Positions 22,121 through 34,344 are shown, counted from the stretch's first letter. The stretch is DNA of 64,000 bases from Diphasiastrum complanatum (GCA_029204225.1 CM055110.1:18347501-18411500); one strand, 5' to 3'. The notes: a model not told the origin generated them from the sequence alone. A program made the numbers and translations.

Positions 22121-22560
22121 AGGAGCTACCAAGTTTGGAAGCACTCCAAAGTGTGCTCATTTCTGAAGAATCAAGACAAGAGTATAAACTCTTGAAAATG
22201 GAGAGACTATCTCTCAACATTGATGGTAAAGCTCTCTTTACCAAAGACAAGCACAAGACAAGAAGTAAGAATCAACACCAATCCTCTTCAAGTAAGAACC
22301 ATCTTATTTTCAAGGAGAAAGGAGAAGAGGATGAGTCATCTTAAGCTTCCACATCCAAGAAGAAGAAGAAAAACATCAAGTGTTTCTTTTGTGGCAAGAA
22401 GGGGCATTATGCCACCAATTGCTTCAAGAAGAAGAGTCAATTCAATCAAGCCAACATTTCTAATGAAGAGAAGGAAGATGCTCATGCAAGTGATGGAGAG
22501 GGATCTCTTATGGTCTCGAGTTTTTCTTCATCACCTTTCAGGAAGGATGGTTCGTGGTAC
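22121..22560 (+). pseudogene. copia-3 nucleocapsid and linker
   Basis: A basic, serine/lysine-rich region leads to the intact zinc knuckle CFFCGKKGHYATNC and an acidic linker (DGEGSLMVSSFSSSPF) before protease. A TAA stop at about 22342 breaks the frame before the knuckle. It binds element RNA in working relatives. Confidence 0.85.
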
Positions 22561-23142
22561 ATCGACAGTGGAGCTTCATCACATATGTGTAGCTCCAAGC
22601 ATTCTTTTTCATCTATGTCACCTTATGAAGGAGCCAAGAAGTCCATCTACAAAGCAAACGATCATGAGTGTGCTATTGAAGACATAGGGACCATTTCCTT
22701 AAAGCTTTCTTCATCAAAAGTTCTTTCTCTGTCTAATGTACTTTTTGTTCCCAAGTTAACAAAAAATCTTATTAGCGTTGGGCAATTGTTTGATAGTGGA
22801 CTAGATGTGAATTCCAATGTTGATACGTGTACAATCAAGAAGCATGATGAGATCCTTGCATTTGGGTCTAGATATGGTGGAATCTACAAGCTTGATCCCA
22901 AAGAGTATGCTAACTCTTGTGATAGTGCTTTTGCTACTCATATGTCTTTGGAGGAACTATGGCATAGAACTATGATGTCCATGGTCAAGAAAGCCAAAGC
23001 TATTGGCCTGCCTAATCATATCTCCAAGAATTTCAAGCCATGTGAGGCTTGTGCCATATCTAAGTCTCATAAGAAGCCTTTTTCAAAGTCATCTATCAAG
23101 ACTACACATCCATTGGAGTCATACACTCGGATGTGCACTTCT
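22552..23142 (+). pseudogene. copia-3 protease and pre-integrase
   Basis: The protease motif WYIDSGASSHMC is intact and in frame with the upstream part from 22510. The pre-integrase region includes SVGQLFDSGLDV and ELWHRTMMS; the usual LGHP after ELWHR is missing through a short deletion. The CEACAISKSHKKPF zinc-binding text before integrase remains. Integrase is deleted at about 23142, where reading jumps directly to RT. Confidence 0.8.
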
Positions 23143-23562
23143 CATCTTCAAAGAGCAAGGGTGTTCAGGATCAAATACAATCATGATGTCTCCATCAACA
23201 AGTACAAGGCAAGATTATGTGCTAAAGGCTTTGCACAGATATATGGCCTTGACTATGAAGAAACCTTTGCTTCTGTAGCAAAGATGGTGACAATACAGAT
23301 CATAATTTCTATTGCCTTATTTTTCAATTGGAAACTGTTTCAACTTGATGTCTCCAACGCTTTTTTGAATGGCTATCTTGAGGAGGAGATATACATGGAA
23401 CAACCTCAAGGATTTATTAAGGATAAATCTAAGGTGTGTTTGCTATTTAGAAGTCTTAACCAACTCGAAGCTTCGTTACAAACGAGTAACATCCAATCCA
23501 AGCAAGCGGTCTGACTTACATCAGACTTAACCAACTGAAAGCTTCGTCACGAGCGGGAGGCA
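23143..23562 (+). pseudogene. copia-3 RT N-terminal half and filler
   Basis: RT resumes at ARVFRIKYNHDVSINKYKARLCAKGFAQ and runs through LDVSNAFLNGYLEEEIYMEQPQGF to KSKVCLLFRSL, with no catalytic YVDD. From about 23455 to 23562 the sequence is foreign: a motif cttaaccaact(c/g)aagcttcgt occurs twice, then RNase H resumes at GGNLVSWLSKK. This looks like filler DNA at a deletion joint. Confidence 0.75.
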
Positions 23563-23966
23563 ATCTTGTGTCTTGGCTTTCAAAGAAGCAAGATACCATA
23601 TCTCTATCATCTTGTGAGGCCGAGTACAAAGCACTCACTACAACAACTAAAGAGGTGCTTTGGATCAAGAGGTTAATCATGGAGCTAAAGTGCATCAAAG
23701 AGGATGATCTTCCCTTGATCAAATGTGACAACATATCGGCACAAGCTTTTGCAAACAATCCTATTTTTCATGCAAGAAGCAAGCATATAGAAGTGGCACA
23801 TCACTTTGTAAGGGAAAAGCTCATTGGAGGTGAAATCAACTTGGAACATGTCGACACATCTTCGTGTATTGCTGATCTTCTCACAAAGCCACTTTGCAAA
23901 AGTGCCTTCTCAAAGCATAGATCTAATCTTGGTCTTATCTCAAGATCAATGCTTGATTCACATTAG
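23563..23966 (+). pseudogene. copia-3 RNase H C-terminal part
   Basis: SWLSKKQDTISLSSCEAEYKAL, DNISAQAFANNPIFHARSKHIEVAHHFVREKLI and the end DTSSCIADLLTKPL match copia-2 closely. The N-terminal RNase H aspartate region (ADWA-type) is lost in the preceding deletion. It ends shortly before the polypurine tract. Confidence 0.85.
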
Positions 23967-23972
23967 ATACAT

Positions 23973-23984
23973 TTTTAGGAGGAG
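23973..23984 (+). other. copia-3 polypurine tract
   Basis: TTTTTAGGAGGAG directly precedes the 3' LTR and equals the copia-2 tract. Confidence 0.8.
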
Positions 23985-24599
23985 TGTCAAAATATTGAAA
24001 AATCTATCTAATGTTGTGAGTAGGGGTCCTAAAAATGCCAAAGATGAATTAAGCTCTTTTGGCTTAGTAAAGACCCATCTTAGAATAAAATATTCAAGGT
24101 AGGTAGAAGTAGAAACTCGAGCTACCATAGAAATTGCCATTTGTACTTTACATGCCACATTTAATGCATGAAAAGACTAGGTGGCACAATTAGACATAAT
24201 GAGGTGTCTTGGATAAGTCTAGATAGCTTGAGAGGTGGATCCACAACTCCAATTCAGCTCAAAGTAGGAGAAGAGTCCATGGATCTATATATATGTGATG
24301 TACTCTCATTGAGAAAATGATGAAATTTGTGTATAATGCAAATTTGAAGACAAGCTCTTTGTGCCTTCTCTCTCTCTCCACGAGTTTTGTACTTGCTATT
24401 TTCTCTCTCTAGCCGAGTAGAGGCATTTATGATGCTTAGTCTTATGTTTTGTTGACAGATCTTGCTTGTAACACAATAGTATTTCTTGTATGATCAGCTT
24501 TCCTATCGTCAATCAATGCTAGTCTGATCTTTATGGTATTATTGGGCTTAGGAGATCAAAAGTACATGTGTAGGGCGTCCCACACGTGTGAATTCAGCA
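23985..24599 (+). repeat. copia-3 3' LTR
   Basis: 615 bp, nearly identical to 19555-20160, with an intact CACACGTGTG at 24581-24590 where the 5' LTR has CACGCATGTG. The two LTRs differ by few substitutions and a small indel by eye. Confidence 0.92.
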
Positions 24600-24604
24600 C
24601 AAAA

Positions 24605-25055
24605 TAATTTTATCTACAATGGTATTCATGCTGTCCACACGAGGAGATGGAACGTATAGAGTATCGAAGCTGGAGTAGGTAGGAGTGGTGGGTGGACTAG
24701 CATGTCAGACTGTGATGTTCCAGCTAGAAGACAAATTAGGGGTGTAGGGGAAGGCGAAGAGGTCTCAGTGATAATAATATTCCTAGGCCTCGAGGGTTTG
24801 AGATGTTTCCTCTTTTGTCTTGCAAACATGGCCCCTCTCTCAAGCGATGGTGGCCTAGTGGTAGAACCACTCTTGAACACTTGATCATAAGTGTTTTTGA
24901 GCCTCATGATCAGGACAACATGAACATTTGTCGTGATATACCAATACAGAATTGCTATATTTATGTAGTATTTAGATCGTTCCCCAAGGAGATAGCTCTT
25001 AAAAGTTGCTAAGTTGATACTATCTTGACTTATTTCGAATGGAATGGAGTCGAGA
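24605..25055. other. no gene recognised
   Basis: Mixed-composition sequence with short open frames only. At 24849-24866 ggtggcctagtggtagaa resembles a polymerase III A box, but no convincing B box or tRNA fold follows. Confidence 0.4.
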
Positions 25056-25059
25056 GAAA

Positions 25060-26190
<1,131 letters not shown>

Positions 26191-26199
26191 AAAACATTA

Positions 26200-27140
26200 C
26201 TCTCTTGGCATGCACTATGCACATGGTGAAGTCCTTGTAAAACTTTCCTTGGAAGTTCTCATAAGCTGTATGAAAAGCTTCTAGGACAGTGATATTCCAA
26301 CGAACATCTTGAGAAAGTGACCTTGTCACCTACCTCACCGCCTTGTAGAATGGAGCACGGGAGATTAGGAGATATGTAGTCCTCTGTAATCTCCTTGTGT
26401 CAGTGAGCCGAGGTCATCTACGTCCTCCAACTCTACTAGTTCCTTCTGGTCTAATAGGAGGACGAAGAGGAAGTACAAAGCTAGTTTGATGGGCAGTCTG
26501 TTTTGTGTGGGCCATGATGGAAAAGCCGTATTGATACAAAGCATGAAAGTGAAAAAGTAGTCAAAATAGTGAGGTTTCGGCACATGGTGGCGATATGAGC
26601 TGGGGTATTTCTATGACGTGTGGCCAATGTACAGTCAGCGAAGGTAGCAACAACGGGCGCTTCGTGGCGATATGCGAGAGAGCAAGTAGTGGAAAAGTAT
26701 AATATGGTAGCTCCCTACATTATAGTGATCCAAAAGATGCAATCATTGCGCAGATCGACCTTGCACATGTGAATATCGATCTGACACCTCACACGTGCGG
26801 AGGGACATGTGTCCTATCCTTAATTGGCCATGTGTCACTGTTGATCTAGCAATGTTAATCAACACATGCGAGAGCATGTGTTGCTTTCTCAATGAGACAC
26901 GTGTCGATTTCTAAATTTGGTCGTACTCTAGACCATTAACTCACCCATGTGTTGATCTTAATCCATTTTTTTAGACAAGTGTCCGACACTAATCTCTTTC
27001 AGCTGAGTAAATATAAGAGTATCAGATTTAGAAAACAATTTCACAAAATTGAGGCACTACAGACTATTGGAATATTGATACAACTTAGAGACATTGAGTA
27101 TCGCCACCACATCCCAAATAGTGTTTTTTGCTCATGTTAG
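26200..27140. other. no gene; ACACGTGT-like cluster
   Basis: No convincing coding sequence. Between about 26766 and 26990 several variants of CACGTGTC/ACATGTGTC are spaced by 25-45 bp, e.g. cacacgtgcgg, gacatgtgtcc, catgtgtcac, gacacgtgtcg, catgtgttg, acaagtgtccg. They resemble ABRE/G-box elements, or a decayed tandem repeat. Confidence 0.4.
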
Positions 27141-27149
27141 TGATGTCTG

Positions 27150-28200
27150 GAACGTCGTAGCGATATATCGCTCCCATCTGGCATATTGCCATCATGCTCG
27201 ATCACCTCCTAGACCTCGTATAGCTTTCCAAATCGACGCCTAGTGCAGACAACTCCATCCAGCATGGCATCTTCTTCTTCCACGGACACGCCCTGAAGAG
27301 CTTTGCAGTCCTTTTTTGTCGATGTTGGAATGGAAGCCCAGATTGCATCCTACTTTCAGATGAAATTTTACATAGAGAGGTTTGTTGTTGAGCACAAAGA
27401 GTACTTCCCAACACTTTATAGAGAGTTTTATGAGTGCCTTGGACAAACCATGTTGCTTATGAATGGGCTTCGCTTTGTTCATTTCAATGAATTTACCCAT
27501 GCTTAGTCCAATGTGAAGCAAAAGCATGATCGTAAGTTCACTAAGCTCATTGATTTGTTCAAATGAGTTGTGGTTTGTGAAGAGCACAATCGTACCTGTC
27601 GCTTTGTTCAGGAAGACATGGCCTTTGTTTTTTATATTTCTACGCTAATCCCTGATGAGACTGGATCTTCTAGGCACTAGTGCTCTGGTAGCTTCCAATG
27701 CTAATGTCGTTACTGAGGATTCCATCATTAATGATGTTTTGGGAGAAGAAGAGGAGACAAGATTTGCCTCTGAATATTACATGTGCTTTGTCAATTCCTC
27801 CCTTATCTATAATAAGCGAGAATGACCAAAGCAAGATCTTGTTGGATCTGCCTGTGTACTACATGGACGACATTTATTTCTTATCCCTAAATGATATTGG
27901 TGATGTTATGGACCTTAGAGAAGATGAGATGCTATCTGTTCTGTCAAATATGATTACGATATTTGTCGACTTTATTGATTTTAATGATGACGAACACTGA
28001 CTATGAAGATAAAGCTGAATGGGTCACTGGGAGGGATGCCCCTTCAAAGAATGTTTTCTGAGAGCAGGGCATATGAGGCCAATATGCCAAGTGAGGAGGA
28101 ATTTTTGAGTTTTCAGAAGAAGTATCCTCCAGTGGCCACACATAGTATTCCAGCCGACCAGCCATTGACAAGTGTTGCTGGTCATAAGCTATACTACTAG
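27150..28200 (+). pseudogene. unidentified degraded coding stretch
   Basis: Several plus-strand frames look protein-like although broken. 27303-27506 reads FYIERFVVEHKEYFPTLYREF, followed by a TAG and LIDLFK. 27698-28000 reads LPVYYMDDIYFLSLNDIGD. 28003-28200 reads MPSEEEFLSFQKKYPPVATH. They follow each other in the same direction with small gaps. I do not recognise the family. They may be exons or a decayed intronless gene. Confidence 0.3.
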
Positions 28201-28334
28201 CCTTGTTCAAGCTGATGAGCAAGATATGGTAAGTGAATGCTTTTCTAAATTAGTGATTTCATAACAATCATTTTATTGAAATGTAAGTGAATGCGTTTAT
28301 GATTTTATAAGTGATTATTGTAACAATTTGATAG

Positions 28335-28336
<2 letters not shown>

Positions 28337-28377
<41 letters not shown>
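28337..28377. repeat. (AT)n microsatellite
   Basis: About 41 bp of AT dinucleotides. Confidence 0.97.
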
Positions 28378-28381
<4 letters not shown>

Positions 28382-28389
28382 CACTTTGT

Positions 28390-28925
28390 AGGAGACCTTG
28401 GAGATCGATTTGTTTGCAAGCAGGCATGGGGGTTTGAGAGAGAGACAATGTGGAAGACAGAAGAAGGATGACTCCTTATGTCATTATTTAAAAAACTTTG
28501 TAAATATAGCGAGATTTGTATTCATCATTGAAAGGTTTTCCTTGAATGTCGGGACTTTAATAATGGCCATTACAGCCTTGTCATTTTTTTCTGAGTATAA
28601 ATATCCAACGAATACATATAAAATTATTTTTGTCGAAAGAGACATTGATATTAAACTGTTGAGCTAGCATTCAATTATATAAAGAATGGTATTTTTAAGT
28701 TTTGAAACTAAGATTATATATTGTTAGATTTTTTAAATTTAAAAACATGTATTTTCTGAATTTGTTTTCTAGATATCTTTCATGTTATCATTATTTTTTT
28801 GTGCAATATTAAGTTTTAGATAGTGAGACGTCAATAAAAAAAAGTCAAGGATAATAATGAATAGGAAGTCAAGTCATTAGTTCAGACATTAAACAAAAGA
28901 GCCCAGTGATGTGACAAGTCTATGT
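28390..28925. other. AT-rich spacer, no gene recognised
   Basis: AT-rich sequence with one 89-codon frame (28398-28667) of no recognisable family. I see no element termini. Confidence 0.4.
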
Positions 28926-28939
28926 CCGAGTGCTGCACA

Positions 28940-29240
28940 TTGAAGGGCACATTGCCCGTCCAGGGACATTTGACCTTCAAATGACAGCTTATTCAAGGGC
29001 AAATTGCCAGTCCAGGGACATTTGCCCTTCAAATGACGGGTTGCTGACCTGTTGTATCCCAAGATACATAACTGTTTTCACATTTAGTCAGTTTGAAGGA
29101 CATAGAAACTTACACCTTTCATTGTAGGGCAAAAAAATTTAAAGCTTTTAACCCCATAACTGCTTTCACATTTACTCAGTTTGAAGGACATAGAAACTTA
29201 TATCTTTCATTGAAGGGCAAAACAATTTAAACCCTTCAAC
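28940..29240. repeat. duplicated blocks upstream of host gene
   Basis: Two blocks are each present twice. The first is gaagggcacattgcccgtcc-aggg-type, at about 28944-28985 and 28995-29037. The second contains cataactg.tttcacattta and gtttgaaggacatagaaac, at about 29068-29127 and 29155-29215. The word gaagggca or ttgaagg recurs through the region and again near 29813. Confidence 0.75.
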
Positions 29241-29385
29241 CCCATAACAAGTGCCAAGTGCCAAGTAGGAAGAAATCCTCATAAGCTGATTGAATCGTCA
29301 ATAAAATAGAGTAATAGCACTGATTTGCAGCAAGACATAAAGTGAAAAAGTGTGTTGTAGTAGGAAAAATGTTGCCTTGTTGCAC

Positions 29386-29590
29386 TATAAAATGTATATT
29401 GGCTACAAAATATGCTTTTTAGGACTGAATACAAAAATGCTTTTTAGGAAGGAAATGCAAAAAGAAATTCTTTAAAGGAGCAATTATAAAATGTATATTG
29501 GCTACAAAATATGCTTGCTAGGACTGAATACAAAATATGCTTTTTAGGACGGAAATGCAAAAAAATAAAATTCAAAGGAGCAAATTGTAC
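29386..29590. repeat. two-copy ~98-bp tandem repeat
   Basis: aaaatgtatattggctac ... ggactgaatacaaaa ... ggaaatgcaaaa ... aaaggagca occurs at about 29388 and again at about 29487. It lies about 450 bp upstream of the host gene start. Confidence 0.85.
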
Positions 29591-30021
29591 AATGGAATAG
29601 GCAATTTTTTTCAAAAACATGCATCATAAGAATTTGAAAGCATCATAAGAATTTGAAAGTTCAATGGTTGGTAGAAACCAACCATTGATTTCAAGCAACA
29701 TTTTTTATAACAAGCATTTATATCTTTTTATAAATAAAAGTCTCCTGAGAAATTGTATGGAATGCAAGTCTTTTTTTGAGATAACTCAAAAAAGGTTTCC
29801 ACAGCACTGCTTTGAAGGGCAAGATTTTAGGTGTCTTGTCATAAATGATTCTTCCAAAAGAAAAAGGTTACCCTTCAAACTACAGCACTCACTTTACAGT
29901 TTACTTTACACTCTAAAAAAGAAAAAGCTGTATTCCTCTCTCTAAAATCATGAATGGATGAATCATCGGTGTATATTTTACCTCCCACTCAAAGCTGGTT
30001 GCTTGCTGCTGCAAGTGAGCG

Positions 30022-31629
30022 ATGGCAAGTATTGATGAAGTTAGAAATAGCTATAACTTTGTACAAGCTGGGCTGAGCACCCTGGCTGCCGGAGCAAGCG
30101 TAGCTCTTTGTCTTGCAAGAGGGAGATTGGACTCGGAGATGAATCTCGCTGATCTTTTCTGTACTACCAGGTTCAACAAGCAGAATAATAATGACTATGG
30201 AGCCTTAGTATCGTTTCATGGTAACAATGGCTGTATTCTCGGTATCAATGTACGGGGCTCAAATGCAAACACTGTTATGTGGGTGGCGCACAATACTTGG
30301 GTGCAGGGAAGCTACACAACATTGGTACCTTTCTGGACCTCATATGTCCCCAATGCAACACAAGATGCCACACAAAATCAAGACAGTACAGCGTCAACAC
30401 CCAGATGCACATGTTGGCACATCCCAAGCATAAGTGTTCATGGGAGTGGAAGGACCTCTGTGAATGAAATGCCTCGAGAAATGTTTTTCCAACCGACGTC
30501 TCAGGATCCTCAGTGCTACCGGGTTCCTTCTTACCAGTGTGAGCAACACGGAAGACAGCATATGCCTGATCTTCATTCTGAAATCATGCAAACATACAGG
30601 GGAGTGCCGGCCCCGCAGCTACATTCAGCGGTGCTGAAAGGTCCAAGTAAACTCTATCAGTTGATGCTCGATGATGAAAGGAGTGGTACACAAAGCACCT
30701 ATTTGTTTGCTGTGGACAGGCTTGGAGCTGCGTCGCTCGCTCGAATGGTATCTGAGAGTATGGCTACTTTGGACTCCAGCCAGAAAGGACGAACATCTGA
30801 CCTAGTAGACTGGAGCCTGGGAAAGCTTGACTTATCCGATAAACCTGATATCAAGTGGATTGGAAATGCTGCAACAGTGGTGCTTGTTGGTGTTGCCGAA
30901 TTAGTTCTGCTGCTTCTGTTATCATGTGTGTTCGGACTAGACCCCTTTGTTTCTTCATTGGGTGCTCGTAGGGGTGTGAGATCACTTCGATTGGGCGCCA
31001 ATGGCATTACGCAATTTGCTGATCTATGGCTGGAGATGGTAGGAGGAGATAACATATCTGGGTGGAACACTCCTATCCTGCGAGTAGTTCCCAGAAAGAA
31101 TCTAAGGCTGTGGTATCTCGACTGGGCATTCAAGGTGTGTGGATTAGTTATAGCTTTTGTCTTCTGGGCATTGACAGTGTTTGGTTACGTGCATCCTTTA
31201 GGCCTGCATAGAAATGACGCTTGGGGAATACTTGGCAATTGGGCAGCTTTTGTCGCTCTCATAGGAAATGTAATTGGGATTTTTACTTCTGGACTTCCTT
31301 TGCGGTTGGACCAATCGTTACCCGGCCGAAGGCATGATCCTGGGTATTCAATGGTTGGCTATAGTCTGCTACAGTGTTTTTCCGAGCTTGCACTGACAAT
31401 TCTTAGAACGGTCCCGCATTTCAGACACATGAAATGGCTCCGCAGATGCTGGTATGTGATGTTAGAGACAGGGATTTGGGTGCTGTGGTTTGCTGCCAAA
31501 AGATGCCTGCTTTCAGGACCACAATCGGAGTCTTCTGGCGTGACTTGGGAACAGACGCTGATACAGGCTGGTGCTTTGGCGAGAGCGACGGTTCTTTCTG
31601 CAGTGAGTGGAAAATGGAGCAGCGGCTAG
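30022..31629 (+). CDS. multi-pass membrane protein of unknown function, 535 aa
   Basis: The only long open frame in the window with no relation to transposons. The start ATG sits in a favourable context (gcgATGG), and the frame is open for 535 codons without introns. Hydrophobic stretches that could span a membrane are at about residues 14-33, 282-304 (AATVVLVGVAELVLLLLLSC), 370-391, 402-424 and 476-495. Residues 40-280 form a soluble-looking region with several Cys and His residues (CTCWH at 129-133, CYRVPSYQCEQH near 165-176). I recognise no domain and give no gene name; the architecture resembles uncharacterised plant membrane proteins. Upstream are the duplicated blocks at 28940-29590. 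An unrelated open frame on the opposite strand (31133-30699) is a shadow. Confidence 0.8.
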   Translation: MASIDEVRNSYNFVQAGLSTLAAGASVALCLARGRLDSEMNLADLFCTTRFNKQNNNDYGALVSFHGNNGCILGINVRGSNANTVMWVAHNTWVQGSYTTLVPFWTSYVPNATQDATQNQDSTASTPRCTCWHIPSISVHGSGRTSVNEMPREMFFQPTSQDPQCYRVPSYQCEQHGRQHMPDLHSEIMQTYRGVPAPQLHSAVLKGPSKLYQLMLDDERSGTQSTYLFAVDRLGAASLARMVSESMATLDSSQKGRTSDLVDWSLGKLDLSDKPDIKWIGNAATVVLVGVAELVLLLLLSCVFGLDPFVSSLGARRGVRSLRLGANGITQFADLWLEMVGGDNISGWNTPILRVVPRKNLRLWYLDWAFKVCGLVIAFVFWALTVFGYVHPLGLHRNDAWGILGNWAAFVALIGNVIGIFTSGLPLRLDQSLPGRRHDPGYSMVGYSLLQCFSELALTILRTVPHFRHMKWLRRCWYVMLETGIWVLWFAAKRCLLSGPQSESSGVTWEQTLIQAGALARATVLSAVSGKWSSG

Positions 31630-33035
31630 TTATTGATCTTAACAAGAGTTTAATCCGCTCACATCCGCTCAGACAGGTATGATATAACCGACGACTGAGA
31701 ATAGGTTTAGCTTGAAGCAATGTACGTTACATGCCATGAATTTGCAACGCCTGGCTGTGCCTTGGGTCTATCTCAAAGGTCTTTCTGCGTTGAGCCTTTT
31801 ACTTCCAGAATTATCACATTCTGCCTTCTGATGCCCACCTTCTCGGTTTATTTTTTGCACACAAATCTACTTCAATCAATTTCTAAGTTTCTTCACATTC
31901 AGTAGGTTTCTTGTGCTGCTTTAATTGACTTCTGCACTGGATTCTTCACGATCTTGATTCTTGCTACTTCATGCTCTGCAATGCCACGCTGCTTTTCTAT
32001 CCTGTCTTGTAAAATTACATTGCAATTTGGACACAAAAAAATGGTGATTGTAATGTCAAAGGTGATTCCAAGTATCAGTCAGCTAAAGATAGAATTGAAG
32101 GCTTTTTCTATGGCGCTTTCTTGGAGACCAGACAGATTATTTCATGGAGTGGTGAAATCATACTAAACAGCAAGTATTTTTTGGGTCTCTGCAAAGATGG
32201 ACAATGCTGCTCGGCATCCTGCATGTCGATTCTGTACTCAGGATTATTACAGAACGCACAGAAAAGGCAAGCCACCAAGTCCTACTGTTCTGGCCTCTTG
32301 TGAGATAATGACAGGAAGCATGGTATGAAAAGACACAGACACCTCTTTTCTGGTACGATCGTTTTCATGTTATGTTTATGAACATGTAATGATATAGCAA
32401 AACAATCTTTAATACTTTGACCTTATTTGCTTTGAACTTTATGGGTCTCTTGTCCAAGTTGGCAATCCGGGTGGCAAAGGGGCCAAGATGCCTGGAGGTG
32501 GCCACCCCAGGCAAGTGTTCCGGAAAGCCAGCAAAGAATAGAAATGGAATCAACATAATTTCTCAGAAATTGCTACTATGAAATTTTTTGAGATTTTCTA
32601 CGTAGGCATGCATAAACCCTTTTATGAGTATAGTCCTTAGAAAATTCAGAAGCTTAAAAAAATGCAGGTTTTTTGAGAGTAACTCAGAAAAGTTTCTCGA
32701 AAATTGACCCATTTTTCAGTATAAAAGGCTCTTCACTTTGGGTGCTGGAGGCATAAGCTCTTTTGAGGAGATGTAAAGTTTATAGTGAACTTCTCTTACT
32801 TTTTTGATTTTCTTAAATAAAATAATGTTATCTTTTGTAAATTAATGTTCCTTTGAAGGTAAATCTAAGCGAACGGCATCTTAGCTTCAAAAATTGTTGT
32901 AGAAGATGTTCTTTTTATTTTCTTGAGTGATCTTTATCTCAAGAAATGTCTTCTATGCTTTGTTTATGTTCTTTGCTGCAGAGATGTCTTCTATGCTTTG
33001 TTTATGCTCTTTGCTGCCTGCCAACGAAGGTTTTG
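31630..33035. other. intergenic sequence downstream of host gene
   Basis: AT-rich, with only short frames. It must hold the 3' UTR and polyadenylation site of the membrane-protein gene. A short direct repeat (cttctatgctttgtttatg) occurs at about 32948 and 32988. Confidence 0.5.
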
Positions 33036-33039
33036 GGCC

Positions 33040-33800
33040 CACATCACAAATTTGCGATTGAAGCATTAAGGATCAAGTGAGTCATATTACATAATGTGCA
33101 GCAGCAGATCAATGAGAGGAAAAATGAGAGAGAGCATCACGCAGAGAGAGCAAGCAGTTTCTTACCTGCATACTTTATTACTGGTGAATGAGGCTATTGC
33201 CTCTTACATTGTTGTGTGGCGAAAAAGTGGAGACGCGTCCCTCTGTGAAACATCGTGAATGTAACTAACAGTTACATAAGAACCAGTTATTCTAGTTACA
33301 GGTGTGAACATGTACACTAATATTCTAACACTCCTCCGTAATGAAGTGTTCACACATTTATTAACAGTGGATTTTAGCAAATCTAAATCTTGTAGCGCCT
33401 ATTTTGTTTTAGTAGTTGCTTTTGATGCTTCACTTGATGCAGCCGCTCTTCCTCTTTTGAATGTCTTGGATTCTTCTTTTGCAGGTTCTTCCCACATTTC
33501 TCCACTGGTGAAGGCACACTCCATACTGCCAATGTCATCCACCGATTGTTCATCTCGTCTGGCAATTCCTTTCTCTCACAGAGAGAGCAGGCTATTTCTT
33601 AACTACATACTTTATTAATTATCTAGTGAATGGTCCCAGCTCGCCCAAAGAGGAGCTAGAATGTATTTTCAATTGGCCTTCAAATTGCCTCTCTTTAATT
33701 GCTTTGCTTATTACAAAAGGCCATAGGACGGCATCTCACCCATGCCAATAGCCAATAGATGGGCCATATGACAAAATGACATTACGCCACTTGAGTCATT
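33040..33800 (-). mobile_element. short LTR-element remnant
   Basis: On the minus strand TGTTAGAATATTAG (ending at 33330 on plus) is preceded by CGGAGGAG, a polypurine tract, so 33330 down to about 33040 looks like a 3' LTR. A partial second copy (cagagagagca... catactttatta... gtgaatg, about 33583-33640) matches 33152-33193. Between them the minus strand reads CAFTSGEMWEEPAKEE and KRGRAAASSEAS, possibly the end of a pol. The element is very short and decayed. Confidence 0.4.
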
Positions 33801-33937
33801 ATAAGACAACCTCTCCCAAGGGAAAAAAAAAAATCATGTTTTGCAATAGAAAGAAAATGTCGAGAATTTGTACCTCTCACAAACGTGACCTTGCAAAACC
33901 ATTGCTCATCTCTATTAAACTCGCGTTAATGAAAGAT

Positions 33938-34021
33938 TAGAGCGTGAAAGAGAGTGGTCATGTGAGAAATTTTGTAGATGAGAGCGTGAAAGGGAGTGGT
34001 CATGTGAGAAATTTTGTTGGT
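33938..34021. repeat. two-copy 42-bp tandem repeat
   Basis: agagcgtgaaag(a/g)gagtggtc followed by atgtgagaaattttgt occurs at 33938 and 33980. Confidence 0.85.
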
Positions 34022-34278
34022 GCGACAATGATGATGAGTGAAGCTTTTTGAGACATTGAAGAAGTTTATTTTTTTGTTGTTGGATGAGAAAAGCTTTTTC
34101 TTGATTACATTGGAAGAGGTGAGATTTTTTGTCTAAAATGATTAAGAATGAGAAGCTCAGAATGCAAGTTTCATGATGCACTACAACACAATGGATGTTA
34201 TCTGACCTTTTTTTGCAATTTTTTTTGGGGAGAGAGTGGAAAGCGGACCATCGATATGATAGTCATTATTTTTCTCGC

Positions 34279-34282
<4 letters not shown>

Positions 34283-34342
<60 letters not shown>
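34283..34342. repeat. (TC)n(AC)n microsatellite
   Basis: About 28 bp TC followed by about 32 bp AC, the same compound structure as 18577-18707 but shorter. Confidence 0.97.

Positions 34343-34344
<2 letters not shown>

Larger units (their letters stand above)
19555..24599 (+). mobile_element. copia-3, LTR element with internal deletion
   Basis: A plus-strand copia element bounded by two LTRs of about 606 and 615 bp, with flanks CGAAA and CAAAA that look like a 5-bp target duplication with one change. It carries a primer site, gag, zinc knuckle, protease, pre-integrase, a truncated RT joined to it, and RNase H. Most of integrase and the RT catalytic half are deleted. A solo LTR of another family (21194-21883) sits in gag. 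The coding part is close to copia-2, while the LTR is different in U3. Confidence 0.88.

Noticed and set aside
24840-24920. tRNA- or SINE-like A box (tggcctagtggtagaa)
   Set aside because: No acceptable B box and no cloverleaf could be drawn; the match is too short.
30699-31133. 144-codon minus-strand frame inside the membrane-protein gene
   Set aside because: It lies wholly opposite the longer plus-strand frame, with no independent signal.
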